DNA from: Amnibacterium setariae
GTDB lineage: Bacteria; Actinomycetota; Actinomycetes; Actinomycetales; Microbacteriaceae
Assembly (NCBI RefSeq): GCF_003581425.1
Contig: NZ_QXTG01000001.1
Span: forward strand, 1,302,001 to 1,366,000
Length of the DNA: 64,000 bases
Reading direction: 5' to 3'
The notes beneath the pieces are model-generated. The model made no database searches. It was not told where the DNA came from and was given only the letters and a program-made list of their open reading frames with translations. The position numbers and the translations under genes are program-made. This document shows positions 8,362 through 16,118 of this stretch, piece after piece. How positions within the stretch are numbered: position 1 is the first letter of the stretch; each line of letters begins with the position of its first letter.

Positions 8362-8482
8362 GGGGCGATGATGCCCGGGTCGTGGCGGCGTCGCCAGGTC
8401 GACGCCGGCCGGGAACGAACGGGCGCCCCGGGCTGTTGACACCTCCGAGGGCCGCAGCCGGCGGTCCCGGACAGGAGACGTC

Positions 8483-8980
8483 ATGACCACCAGCACCGAC
8501 TCGGCCGCCACCCGCTGGCGCAGGAGCCCGGACGCGGTCGCCCGCCTCTCGCGCAGCGAGTACGCGGTCACCCAGGAGAACGCGACCGAGCCCGCGTTCC
8601 GCAACCGCTACTGGGACAACCACGAGAAGGGGATCTACGTCGACGTGGTGTCCGGCGAGCCGCTCTTCGCGTCCGCCGACAAGTACGACAGCGGCTGCGG
8701 CTGGCCCAGCTTCACGCGGCCGATCCCCGGTTCGAGCGTCGTCGAGAAGACGGACCGCAGCTACGGCATGGTCCGCGTCGAGGTCCGCTCCGGCGCCGCC
8801 GACAGCCACCTCGGCCACGTCTTCGACGACGGCCCGGTCGCCGAGGGCGGCCTGCGCTACTGCATCAACTCCGCCGCGCTCCGGTTCGTGCCGGAGGCCG
8901 AGCTGGAGGCCCAGGGCTACGGCGGGTACCGCGCCCTGATCGACACGACGGCGTCCGACCACAACGAGAAGGAGTCCTGA
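8483..8980 (+). CDS. msrB: Peptide-methionine (R)-S-oxide reductase MsrB
   Basis: MsrB reduces the R epimer of methionine sulfoxide in proteins, repairing oxidative damage in the cytosol. In 165 residues the family motifs are CGWPSF at 72-77, [11 protein letters not shown] near 108 and RYCINSAAL with the catalytic Cys127; Cys72 is a possible resolving residue. The two CxxC zinc pairs of zinc-type MsrB are absent, so this is the zinc-less form. AGGAG lies five bases before the ATG. A TTGACA at 8436-8441 could be a -35 element, but I see no convincing -10. It is followed two bases later by msrA, so the two form an operon covering both epimers. Confidence 0.96.
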   Translation: MTTSTDSAATRWRRSPDAVARLSRSEYAVTQENATEPAFRNRYWDNHEKGIYVDVVSGEPLFASADKYDSGCGWPSFTRPIPGSSVVEKTDRSYGMVRVEVRSGAADSHLGHVFDDGPVAEGGLRYCINSAALRFVPEAELEAQGYGGYRALIDTTASDHNEKES

Positions 8981-8982
8981 CC

Positions 8983-9498
8983 ATGGCGACCGAGACCGCG
9001 ATCCTCGCCGGCGGATGCTTCTGGGGCGCGCAGCAGCTGCTGCGCCGCCGCCCGGGCATCGTCTCCACCCGCGTCGGCTACTCCGGCGACGAGTCCACCC
9101 CGAACGCGACCTACCGCCGCCACGGCGACCACGCCGAGGCCGTCGAGGTCGTCTTCGACCCCGAGGTGATCTCCTACCGCGACATCCTCGAGTTCTTCTT
9201 CCAGATCCACGACCCGTCGACGAGGAACCGGCAGGGGAACGACGTCGGCCGCAGCTACCGCTCGGCGATCTTCTTCACGTCCGAGCAGCAGAAGCAGGTC
9301 GCGCTCGACACGATCGCCGACGTCGACGCCTCCGGCCTCTGGCCCGGGAAGGTCGTCACCGAGGTCGAGCCCGCCGGCGCCTTCTGGCAGGCCGAGGAGG
9401 AGCACCAGGACTACCTGGAGAAGAATCCCTACGGCTACACGTGCCACTACGTGCGCCCGGGCTGGAAGCTGCCGCACCGCGAGCAGCAGCCCGCGTAG
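8983..9498 (+). CDS. msrA: Peptide-methionine (S)-S-oxide reductase MsrA
   Basis: MsrA reduces the S epimer of methionine sulfoxide, complementing the MsrB encoded just upstream. The catalytic motif GGCFWGAQ places the nucleophile at Cys12. The core ([25 protein letters not shown]) and the 171-residue length match the family. AAGGAG in the end of msrB provides the ribosome site. A strong hairpin begins 13 bases after the stop and ends the operon. Confidence 0.96.
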   Translation: MATETAILAGGCFWGAQQLLRRRPGIVSTRVGYSGDESTPNATYRRHGDHAEAVEVVFDPEVISYRDILEFFFQIHDPSTRNRQGNDVGRSYRSAIFFTSEQQKQVALDTIADVDASGLWPGKVVTEVEPAGAFWQAEEEHQDYLEKNPYGYTCHYVRPGWKLPHREQQPA

Positions 9499-9511
9499 GG
9501 ATCCGCACCCC

Positions 9512-9545
9512 GCAGCGCCCGTCGGCTCCGGCCGGCGGGCGCTGC
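9512..9545 (+). terminator. Terminator of the msrBA operon
   Basis: A 15-bp stem with one G-T wobble (9512-9526 with 9531-9545) and a TCCG loop follows msrA. It lacks a T-run, as expected for a high-GC actinobacterial terminator. Confidence 0.75.
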
Positions 9546-9587
9546 CGCGTCTCGACCCGCGTCGGTCCGCCCTCCTACCCTCGCGGC

Positions 9588-10673
9588 ATGACGCCCCACC
9601 GGCTCTCGCGCGACGAGGCGCGCCGCCTCGCCGTGCGCGCGCAGCTGCTCGACGCCGACCGGCCCGGCGACCCCGTCGAGGTGGCGGAGCAGGTCGGCTG
9701 GATCAAGATCGACCCGACCGCCGTGATCGCGCCGTGCGAGCACACGATGCTGTGGGCGCGGATCGGCGAGGGCTACGAGCCCGCGCACCTGCGGAAGGCC
9801 GTCGAGCGCGACCGGCTGCTCGTCGAGCTCGACGGCGCGTTCCACCCCGTCTCGGCCCTGCCGGCCCTCCTCGTCCAGCTCCGCCGGCACGCCGAGCACC
9901 CGCGGGCGACGGAGTGGCTCGCGGTCAACGCCCGGTTCCGCACCGAGGTGCTCGCACGGCTCCGCGCGGAGGGCCCGCTGCTCGCCTCCGCGATCCCGGA
10001 CACCGCGGAGGTGGCCCGGTCGAACGACAGCGGCTGGTGGAGCGACAACCAGGTGCCGCGGATGCTCGAGCTGCTCTCGTACCGAGGCGAGGTCGCGATC
10101 GTGCGCCGCGAGGGGCGCAGCAAGGTCTGGGACCTCGCCGAGCGGGTCTACCCGGCGGCGCCCGAGCCGACGCCGGAGGAGGCGGAGCGCGACATCGCGG
10201 CACGCCGGCTCCGCGCCGCCGGTGTCGCGAAGCACTCCGCTTGGACGCCGGTGCACGACGCGGGCGAGCCCGTCGAGATCGAGGGGCTGAAGGGCGCCTG
10301 GCGGGTGGACCCGGAGGCGCTCGCCGCGCTCGACGACGACCCGGGCGGTCGCGTCGCCCTCCTCAACCCCTACGACGCGATGCTGTACGACCGGCCGCGC
10401 CTCGAGGCCGTCTTCGGCTTCCGCTACGTGCTCGAGCAGTTCAAGCCGAAGCCCGAGCGGCGCTACGGCCTCTTCGCCCACCCGATCCTGATCGGCGACC
10501 GCTTCGCCGGGATGCTCGAGGCGGCGGTCGACCGCAGGGAGGGCGCCCTGCACGTGCAGGCCGTCCACGAGCTCCTGCCGTTCGAGGAGGAGGAGCGCGA
10601 GATGGTCCGCGCGGAGGTCCTGGACCTGGCGCGCTGGCTCGGCGTCCCGCTGACCGACACCAGCGACGTCTGA
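9588..10673 (+). CDS. AlkZ/YcaQ-like winged-helix DNA glycosylase family protein
   Basis: The 361-residue protein belongs to the HTH_42 family, which includes Escherichia coli YcaQ and Streptomyces AlkZ, glycosylases that unhook DNA crosslinks. The N-terminal region WIKIDPTAVIAPCEHTMLWAR corresponds to the family segment carrying the Q-x-Q/D active motif; here it reads KID, so the first glutamine is replaced. The C-terminal block (LNPYDAMLYDR, FGFRYVLEQF, YGLFAHPILIGDR) matches YcaQ closely. Many actinobacteria encode several paralogues without a proven lesion, so substrate and activity are unknown. The ATG at 9588 gives the normal N terminus. Confidence 0.85.
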   Translation: MTPHRLSRDEARRLAVRAQLLDADRPGDPVEVAEQVGWIKIDPTAVIAPCEHTMLWARIGEGYEPAHLRKAVERDRLLVELDGAFHPVSALPALLVQLRRHAEHPRATEWLAVNARFRTEVLARLRAEGPLLASAIPDTAEVARSNDSGWWSDNQVPRMLELLSYRGEVAIVRREGRSKVWDLAERVYPAAPEPTPEEAERDIAARRLRAAGVAKHSAWTPVHDAGEPVEIEGLKGAWRVDPEALAALDDDPGGRVALLNPYDAMLYDRPRLEAVFGFRYVLEQFKPKPERRYGLFAHPILIGDRFAGMLEAAVDRREGALHVQAVHELLPFEEEEREMVRAEVLDLARWLGVPLTDTSDV

Positions 10674-10695
10674 CGGGCGGGGCCCGTCAGATGTC
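10665..10695. terminator. Bidirectional terminator between the AlkZ-like gene and kup
   Basis: A 14-bp stem with one G-T wobble (10665-10678 with 10682-10695) and a GGG loop spans the facing stop codons of the two convergent genes, so it can serve transcripts from both sides. Confidence 0.8.
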
Positions 10696-12711
10696 GACGT
10701 CGCTGCCCATCGTGACCGTGCGGGTCGAGGGCAGCTGGAAGCGCGCGGCCGGGTCGGCGGCGTTGCGGGCGAGCCCGACGAACAGGCTCTTCCGCCACTT
10801 CGCCATGCCGTGCGCCCGCGTGCGGCGGATGGCGCCGCGCGAGATGAAGAACGACGCCCGGTCCATCGCGTCCGGCTCGAGGTCGAGCACGTCGGCGACG
10901 CACGCCGCCCGCAGCGCCGCGGGCACGTCCGGCGTCTCGGAGAAGCCGAACCGGATGGTGAGGTGCTCGATGCCGTCGTCGGCGTAGTCGAGCGGGTCGT
11001 ACTCGTACCGCTTGTGCAGCGGCACCTGCGGGATGCCGATCGTCTGGATCGAGACGACGATGACCCGCTCGTGCAGCACGTGGTTGCGGTCGACGTTGGC
11101 GCGCAGCGCGAGCGGCACCGTCTCGCGGTTCGGGTGCGGGAACACCGCGACGCCCGGGACCCGCACGAGGTGCTGCTCGCGGACCTCGTCGACGAACTCG
11201 GCGAGCGACCCCTCCTTCTCCCGCCGGTCGTCGGACACGAGCTGGCGGCCGCGGCGCCACGTGGTCATCACCGTGATGACGGCCGCGGCGATGAGCAGCG
11301 GCACCCAGCCGCCGTGCACGACCTTCGACAGGTTGCCGGCGAGGAAGGTGACCTCGAGGCCGCCGAAGGCGACCGCGGCCAGCACGATCTGCCAGGCCTT
11401 CCAGTGCCACAGCCGGGGCGCGACGAGCAGGAGCAGCAGCGTGTCCACGACGAGCGCGCCGGTGACCGAGACCCCGTAGGCCGTCGCGAGCCGCGACGAC
11501 GACTGGAACACGAACATCACGGCGAGCACGCCGATGAAGAGCAGCGCGTTCACGACGGGCAGGTAGATCTGCCCGCTCTCCGACTGCGACGTCTGCCGGA
11601 TCGACAGCGGCGGGAGGATCCCGAGCTGCACCGCCTGGCGGGACAGGGAGAAGGCGCCCGAGATGACGGCCTGGCTCGCGATGATCGTCGCGACGGTCGC
11701 GAGCAGCACGACGGGCAGCTGCAGCGCCTCGGGGAACAGCAGGAGGAACGGGTTGTTCCGGGCGCCCGGCCGGTTCAGCACGAGCGCGGCCTGGCCGAGG
11801 TAGTTGAGGGTCAGCGCGGGGAAGACGACGAAGAACCACGCGCGCCGGATCGGCGACCGGCCGAAGTGGCCCATGTCGGCGTAGAGCGCCTCCGCGCCAG
11901 TGATCACGAGGACCACCGCGCCCATCGCGACGAAGGCGATGCCCGGATGCGCGACGACGAAGACGACCGCCCAGGTGGGGGAGAGGCCCTGCAGCACGGA
12001 GGGGTGCTGCACCACGGTGCCGATGCCCGCCGCCGTGAGCACGAGGAACCACAGGATCATCACGGGGCCGAAGAGGTTGCCGACCTTCCCCGTCCCGAAG
12101 CGCTGCACGGCGAACAGGAGCGTGAGGATCACCGCGGCGATCGGAACCGTGAGGTGGGAGACCGCGGGCGCGGCGACCTCCACCCCCTCCACCGCGGAGA
12201 GCACGCTGACCGCGGGCGTGATGATCGAGTCGCCGTAGAACAGGGCGACGCCGACGATGCCGATCACGATGAAGACGCCGGTGTGGCGACGCCGGTGCTT
12301 GTAGAGGCGCTGCGCGAGGGCCGCGAGGGCCATCACGCCGCCCTCGCCGTCGTTGTCGGCCCGCATCAGGACGCCGAGGTACTTGATCGACACGATGATC
12401 GTGACGCTCCAGAACATGAGCGACACGACGCCGTACACGTCGCCGGGCGTGGCCCGGACGACGCCGCCGTCGATCGTGAAGACGGTCTTCAGCGCGTAGA
12501 GCGGGCTGGTGCCGATGTCGCCGAAGACGACACCGAGCGCCGCGAGCGCCGCTGCGGCGAGGCCGCGCCCGACGGGGCCGGCCTTGTCGCTCGGGTCCTC
12601 CTGCGGCGGCTCGTCCTCGGCGGGCTCGGGCGACTCGGGGTCGGCCGGCTCGACGACGTCCTGCCCTTCGGTGGCCGAGGTGCCCGCGGACGCGGCGTCG
12701 TCACGGTTCAC
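10687..12711 (-). CDS. kup: KUP-type potassium transporter
   Basis: KUP proteins import potassium, probably with protons, across the cytoplasmic membrane. This 674-residue protein begins with an acidic cytosolic tail (about 60 residues), then the signature GVVFGDIGTSPLYALKTVF, about twelve membrane segments up to about residue 470, and a soluble C-terminal domain (EHLTIRFGFSETPDVPAAL). The GTG at 12711 was chosen because AGAGGA precedes it by about six bases and it yields the usual length. Upstream there is about 320 bp of noncoding DNA with repeats. It ends in a terminator shared with the convergent glycosylase-like gene. Confidence 0.95.
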   Translation of the reverse strand: MNRDDAASAGTSATEGQDVVEPADPESPEPAEDEPPQEDPSDKAGPVGRGLAAAALAALGVVFGDIGTSPLYALKTVFTIDGGVVRATPGDVYGVVSLMFWSVTIIVSIKYLGVLMRADNDGEGGVMALAALAQRLYKHRRRHTGVFIVIGIVGVALFYGDSIITPAVSVLSAVEGVEVAAPAVSHLTVPIAAVILTLLFAVQRFGTGKVGNLFGPVMILWFLVLTAAGIGTVVQHPSVLQGLSPTWAVVFVVAHPGIAFVAMGAVVLVITGAEALYADMGHFGRSPIRRAWFFVVFPALTLNYLGQAALVLNRPGARNNPFLLLFPEALQLPVVLLATVATIIASQAVISGAFSLSRQAVQLGILPPLSIRQTSQSESGQIYLPVVNALLFIGVLAVMFVFQSSSRLATAYGVSVTGALVVDTLLLLLVAPRLWHWKAWQIVLAAVAFGGLEVTFLAGNLSKVVHGGWVPLLIAAAVITVMTTWRRGRQLVSDDRREKEGSLAEFVDEVREQHLVRVPGVAVFPHPNRETVPLALRANVDRNHVLHERVIVVSIQTIGIPQVPLHKRYEYDPLDYADDGIEHLTIRFGFSETPDVPAALRAACVADVLDLEPDAMDRASFFISRGAIRRTRAHGMAKWRKSLFVGLARNAADPAARFQLPSTRTVTMGSDVDI

Positions 12712-12865
12712 GGCGTTCCTCTCGAGGCGGCGGGGCTGCTCGCCATCGAGCGGTCGACCGGACGCGAGGCTACGACACCCCCGCCGGGAGCCCGCACACG
12801 GTCCCCGCTCCGCCCCGTCGTCCTCCCGCGAGGTGGTTTCGGCACGGGCGCGGAGCGCCCGGCTC

Positions 12866-13016
12866 GACCACCGTGGTCCATGGATCGACCTGCGAGCAAA
12901 GCGAGCATCGAGACCACCGTGGTCCGCCGGCCGAGGCCGAGCGCACCGCGCCTCGAGGCCACCCCACCGCCACCCCCGCTGGTCGAGGTGCGAGCGCAGC
13001 GAGCCTCGAGACCACC
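12866..13016. repeat. Palindromic repeat cluster upstream of kup
   Basis: The 323-base gap between kup (start 12711) and the HNH gene (end 13035) holds no gene. Two identical 13-bp palindromes GACCACCGTGGTC lie at 12866-12878 and 12912-12924, flanking a degenerate copy of the recurrent element. A good copy (GGTCGAGGTGCGAGCGCAGC onward to CTCGAGACC) lies at about 12981-13013. No promoter could be assigned with confidence. Confidence 0.7.
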
Positions 13017-13034
13017 CCGCGCATACGAGCTCGG

Positions 13035-14411
13035 TCAGGCCGACAGGTTCACCGGTGGGATGGGCCCGCCCGGGCGGCGCCTTCCCCGTGGATCGACATG
13101 GGGCGGTGGGGTCCACCACCAGCGCCCGTCCTTCCTGGTCACCTGCCATCCGTGCTCATCGTGAAGGCGGTGGCATCGCCAGCACAGCAGGATCCCGTTC
13201 TCGATCGAGGTGGGCCCGTACCCGGCGGGGTCGATGTGGGCGGCGTCGCACCACGAGAGCGGCGCGTCGCAGTTCGGGCCCGCGCAGCCCTGATCCCGGA
13301 CGGCCATCGCTCGCCGCTGAGCCTCGGAGAAGAACCGACGGCCGGTCCCGAGGTCGAGCGGCTGGCTGTCGCCGCCGAGCACGACGGGGATGATCTCGGC
13401 CTCCGCGGCGAGCATGCGCGCGGTGGCGGCCGAGATCGTCTCCGTGCAGCCCGGCAGCAGCGCATGCCCGACCCCCCTGCGGAGGGCTTCCTCGGAGATC
13501 GTGACGAGCATCGTCACGGCCGTGCCGGCGACGTGCCCGTCGTCGATCTTGAGGACCTTCTTCGCGATCCGCTGCACCCCGTCGACCCGGCGCTTGTTGA
13601 GCGGCCGCAAGTCCTTGTCGTCGAGCTTCGCTGCGTCGTCGAGCACGAGCTGGAACCGCCGCTGCGACGTGTTCGCGTCGAGCGCGGTCTCGAAGAACCC
13701 CGCGGTCAGCGGGTCGAGGTCGAGGACCCACCGGGTGAGACCGTTGTCGAGCTTGCGCTTCGACACGGTCGCCTGACCCGCGAGCTCGCCGTCCTTCGGC
13801 CCGTTCCCCTTTGGATGCGCGTACGCGGGCACGAGGCGGAAGTGCTCGAGGAGTTCATCGGCGGTGTACCCCTCCTGCGTGCGCTCGACCAGCTGCCGCT
13901 CCAGCCCCTCCAGCTCGAGCGGGGTCAGGCCGTTCTCGACCTTCTTCAACGACCGCACGAGCGCGGCCGCGACCGACACGTCGAGGCAGCCGCCGTTCAG
14001 TGCTGCCGCGACGTGCGCCCGCTTGGCGGGCAGCGGCGTCCCGTCGATCGCCTCGCGCGGACGGACCGCTGTCGCGAGGGCCGTGATCGTGCCGGCCTCC
14101 TCGCGCGGGACGCCCGCGACCTGAGCGAGCAGCGCGGCGGGGCTCGCGGCACCCATGGTTCTTGCGAGGTTCGTCTCGTCGCGGATCACGCTGCGCCGCG
14201 CGATCTCGCCCGCGAGCTGCGTCCGCTCCGCCGCCAGGAGCCGGATCGCGCGGCTCGCCGCGGCGGTCGCTTCCAGCAGCTCCCGATCGGACAGCAGCCG
14301 CACCGGACCGTCTGACGACGCGTCGTCGAAGCGGCCGCTCTCGGACACGCGATCGAACCCGCGGACGTACGCGTCGACCTGCTCCAGCAGGGCCTCCGCG
14401 TTCCGGTTCAT
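13035..14411 (-). CDS. DUF222 and HNH endonuclease domain protein
   Basis: The 458-residue protein has an N-terminal alpha-helical DUF222 region (about 20-330) and a C-terminal HNH nuclease domain. The latter shows paired cysteines (GCAGPNCDAP and CWRCHRLHDEHG) and the central AAHIDP. These proteins are abundant, often in many copies, in Actinobacteria such as Mycobacterium (13E12 repeat family) and Microbacteriaceae. They are suspected to be mobile or selfish, but no function is established. Recurrent palindromic repeats lie on both sides of it. The ATG at 14411 gives the standard start MNRNAEALLEQVDAYV. Confidence 0.9.
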   Translation of the reverse strand: MNRNAEALLEQVDAYVRGFDRVSESGRFDDASSDGPVRLLSDRELLEATAAASRAIRLLAAERTQLAGEIARRSVIRDETNLARTMGAASPAALLAQVAGVPREEAGTITALATAVRPREAIDGTPLPAKRAHVAAALNGGCLDVSVAAALVRSLKKVENGLTPLELEGLERQLVERTQEGYTADELLEHFRLVPAYAHPKGNGPKDGELAGQATVSKRKLDNGLTRWVLDLDPLTAGFFETALDANTSQRRFQLVLDDAAKLDDKDLRPLNKRRVDGVQRIAKKVLKIDDGHVAGTAVTMLVTISEEALRRGVGHALLPGCTETISAATARMLAAEAEIIPVVLGGDSQPLDLGTGRRFFSEAQRRAMAVRDQGCAGPNCDAPLSWCDAAHIDPAGYGPTSIENGILLCWRCHRLHDEHGWQVTRKDGRWWWTPPPHVDPRGRRRPGGPIPPVNLSA

Positions 14412-14532
14412 GCCCGTATTCGAGCACGAGCCACCGACATCGCATCCAGCTCCGAGCCAGGCCTTTTCCGCACAATGGAACGGCGTGTCCTAGTGCGGTG
14501 GAAACGGACGAATGCGGTTGAGACGGACCGAC

Positions 14533-14587
14533 TTGCTCCGGATTCCTGCCGCTTCGCCGGCGTCAGTGCGGCACGAATCCGGAGCAA
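14533..14587. repeat. Large inverted repeat/hairpin
   Basis: Arms TTGCTCCGGATTC and GAATCCGGAGCAA pair perfectly. After one C-C mismatch they extend through TGCCGC/GCGGCA, giving 20-base arms around a 15-base loop. It lies between the starts of two divergent genes, so it is not in the expected place for a terminator. Confidence 0.7.
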
Positions 14588-14595
14588 CTTGAAGG

Positions 14596-14630
14596 GTCTC
14601 AAGGCTCGCTGCGCTCGCACCTCGAGGAGC
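14596..14630 (-). repeat. Recurrent palindromic element, copy B
   Basis: The sequence reads AAGGCTCGCTGCGCTCGCAC followed by CTCGAGGAGCG. It is the reverse-orientation form of the element also found at about 12981, 20907, 20953 and 27428. It sits just downstream of the large hairpin at 14533-14587. Confidence 0.7.
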
Positions 14631-14666
14631 GGGGCGGGCGGGAGCGGATAGACGCGCGCGGTCCGC

Positions 14667-14697
14667 TTGACTTCAAGCGCTTGAGGTCTGGTGTGCT
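14667..14697 (+). promoter_or_regulatory. MerR-type promoter and operator
   Basis: TTGACT at 14667-14672 is a good -35. A near-perfect 20-bp dyad (GACTTCAAGC-GCTTGAGGTC, 14669-14688) fills the spacer, and TGTGCT at 14692-14697 is a weak -10 after 19 bp. A long spacer occupied by a dyad is the hallmark of MerR-regulated promoters. The predicted start site falls at or next to the ATG at 14704, implying a leaderless mRNA. Confidence 0.7.
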
Positions 14698-14703
14698 GGC
14701 CGC

Positions 14704-15144
14704 ATGAGTGCATTGACCATCCAGGAGGTGGAGCGGCAGACGGGTCTCAGCGGCCCGACGCTCCGCTACTACGAGGAGATCGGGCTGATCGGGCCGATCG
14801 CCCGGGACGACAGCAGCGGGCACCGCCGCTACGGGGAGGCCGACCTCGACGCGCTGCAGGCGCTCGCCTGCCTCCGCGCGATGGGCGTCGGCATCGAGGA
14901 CATGCGGACCTACCAGGCGAACCGCGCCCTCGGCCGGGTCGCCGCAGGGGAGCAGCGCGACCTGCTCACCCGCCACGCGCACCGGATCGAGGCCGAGATC
15001 GAGCGGCTGCAGGTGCACCTCGTCTACCTCGAGGCGAAGGCCGCGTTGTGGGACGCCCGCGACCGCGGCGACGCGGCAGATGAGGCCGCGGCGAGCGACC
15101 GCGTGGAGGCCGTCCTCCCGGCTCTCGAGGGAGCGATCCGATGA
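14704..15144 (+). CDS. MerR family transcriptional regulator
   Basis: This 146-residue regulator has the N-terminal MerR helix-turn-helix (IQEVERQTGLSGPTLRYYEEIGLI, about 6-29) with the wing DSSGHRRYGEADL. A dimerisation coiled coil (about 80-120) and a short acidic C terminus without metal-binding cysteines follow. It therefore resembles MerR proteins that sense organic compounds or redox stress rather than metals, though the ligand is unknown. An excellent MerR operator overlaps its own promoter, so it should autoregulate together with the SDR reductase, whose ATG overlaps its stop codon (ATGA). No Shine-Dalgarno precedes the ATG, in keeping with a leaderless start. Confidence 0.92.
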   Translation: MSALTIQEVERQTGLSGPTLRYYEEIGLIGPIARDDSSGHRRYGEADLDALQALACLRAMGVGIEDMRTYQANRALGRVAAGEQRDLLTRHAHRIEAEIERLQVHLVYLEAKAALWDARDRGDAADEAAASDRVEAVLPALEGAIR

Positions 15145-16118
15145 GCGCCGTCCTCGTCACCGGCGGCTCGGGCTACCTCGCGACCCGGCTGATCGCCGAC
15201 CTGCTGCGGAGCGGCGTCGAGGTGCGCACGACCGTCCGGTCGCTCGCGAGCGAGCCGGAGGTGCGGGAGGCGGTCCGCCGGGCGGGCGCCGACGACGGCG
15301 GCCTGCAGGTGGTCACGGCCTCGCTGACGGCGGACGACGGCTGGGCCGAGGCGTTGGCCGGCGTCGAGGACGTGCACCACCTCGCCTCGCCGATGATCCA
15401 GTCCTCGGACCCCGACGAGGTCGTGGTCCCGGCCCGCGACGGGGCGCTGCGCGTGCTCCGCGCGGCGCGGGACGCGGGCGCCCGCAGGGTCGTGCTCACC
15501 TCCTCCTTCGCCGCCGTCGGGTACTCCCCGAAGCCGGTCCGGGACTACACGGAGGACGACTGGACCGACCCCGCGACGCCGGGCCTGCCGGCGTACCCGC
15601 TCTCGAAGGCGGTCGCCGAGCGCGCCGCGTGGGACTTCGTGGCGCAGGAGGGCGGCGGGCTCGAGCTCGTCGCGCTGAACCCGACCTGGATCGCCGGGCC
15701 GACCCTCACGACCGCCGCCCGGTCCTCCCTCGCGTTCTTCACCGCGCAGCTCGAGGGCCGGATGCCGGTCGTGCCGCGGCAGCGGTTCGGCATCGCTGAC
15801 GTGCGCGACGTCGCCGACGCCCACCGCGCGGCCATGGTGACCCCGGAGGCGGCCGGCCGCCGCTACCTGCTGCTCGCCGACGGCCCGACCCGCACCTTCC
15901 TCGAGGTCGCGGCGGTGCTCCGCGACCGGCTCGGCGCGCTCGCCTCGCGGGTGGCGACGGAGGAGGCGCCGGGGGAGGAGGCGCCGCCGCTCGTCATCCA
16001 CAACGACCGGGCGAAGGCCGAGCTCGGCTTCCGGCCGCGGCCGGCGGAGACGACGATCGTCGAGACCGCGGAGAGCCTCCGCGACCTCGGGCTGCTCGCC
16101 GAGCCGGACCGCCCCTAG
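15141..16118 (+). CDS. NAD-dependent epimerase/dehydratase family reductase
   Basis: This extended SDR of 325 residues resembles dihydroflavonol-4-reductase/cinnamyl-type reductases acting on aldehydes or ketones. It has the N-terminal motif VTGGSGYLATRL (about 5-16), a catalytic Ser in LTSSFAAVG and the pair YPLSK (Tyr...Lys). The substrate is unknown. It is translationally coupled to the MerR gene, which argues that its expression is induced by the regulator's ligand, possibly a toxic carbonyl compound. Its TAG stop lies in a CTAG that also serves as the stop of the convergent gene. Confidence 0.9.
   Translation: MSAVLVTGGSGYLATRLIADLLRSGVEVRTTVRSLASEPEVREAVRRAGADDGGLQVVTASLTADDGWAEALAGVEDVHHLASPMIQSSDPDEVVVPARDGALRVLRAARDAGARRVVLTSSFAAVGYSPKPVRDYTEDDWTDPATPGLPAYPLSKAVAERAAWDFVAQEGGGLELVALNPTWIAGPTLTTAARSSLAFFTAQLEGRMPVVPRQRFGIADVRDVADAHRAAMVTPEAAGRRYLLLADGPTRTFLEVAAVLRDRLGALASRVATEEAPGEEAPPLVIHNDRAKAELGFRPRPAETTIVETAESLRDLGLLAEPDRP

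Noticed and set aside
8436-8464. Complete promoter for msrBA
   Set aside because: TTGACA is a good -35, but the expected -10 position reads CGGCGG, so the promoter was not called.
13035-14411. DUF222-HNH gene as a group I intron or homing endonuclease
   Set aside because: It is free-standing and not embedded in another gene or in an intron-like structure.
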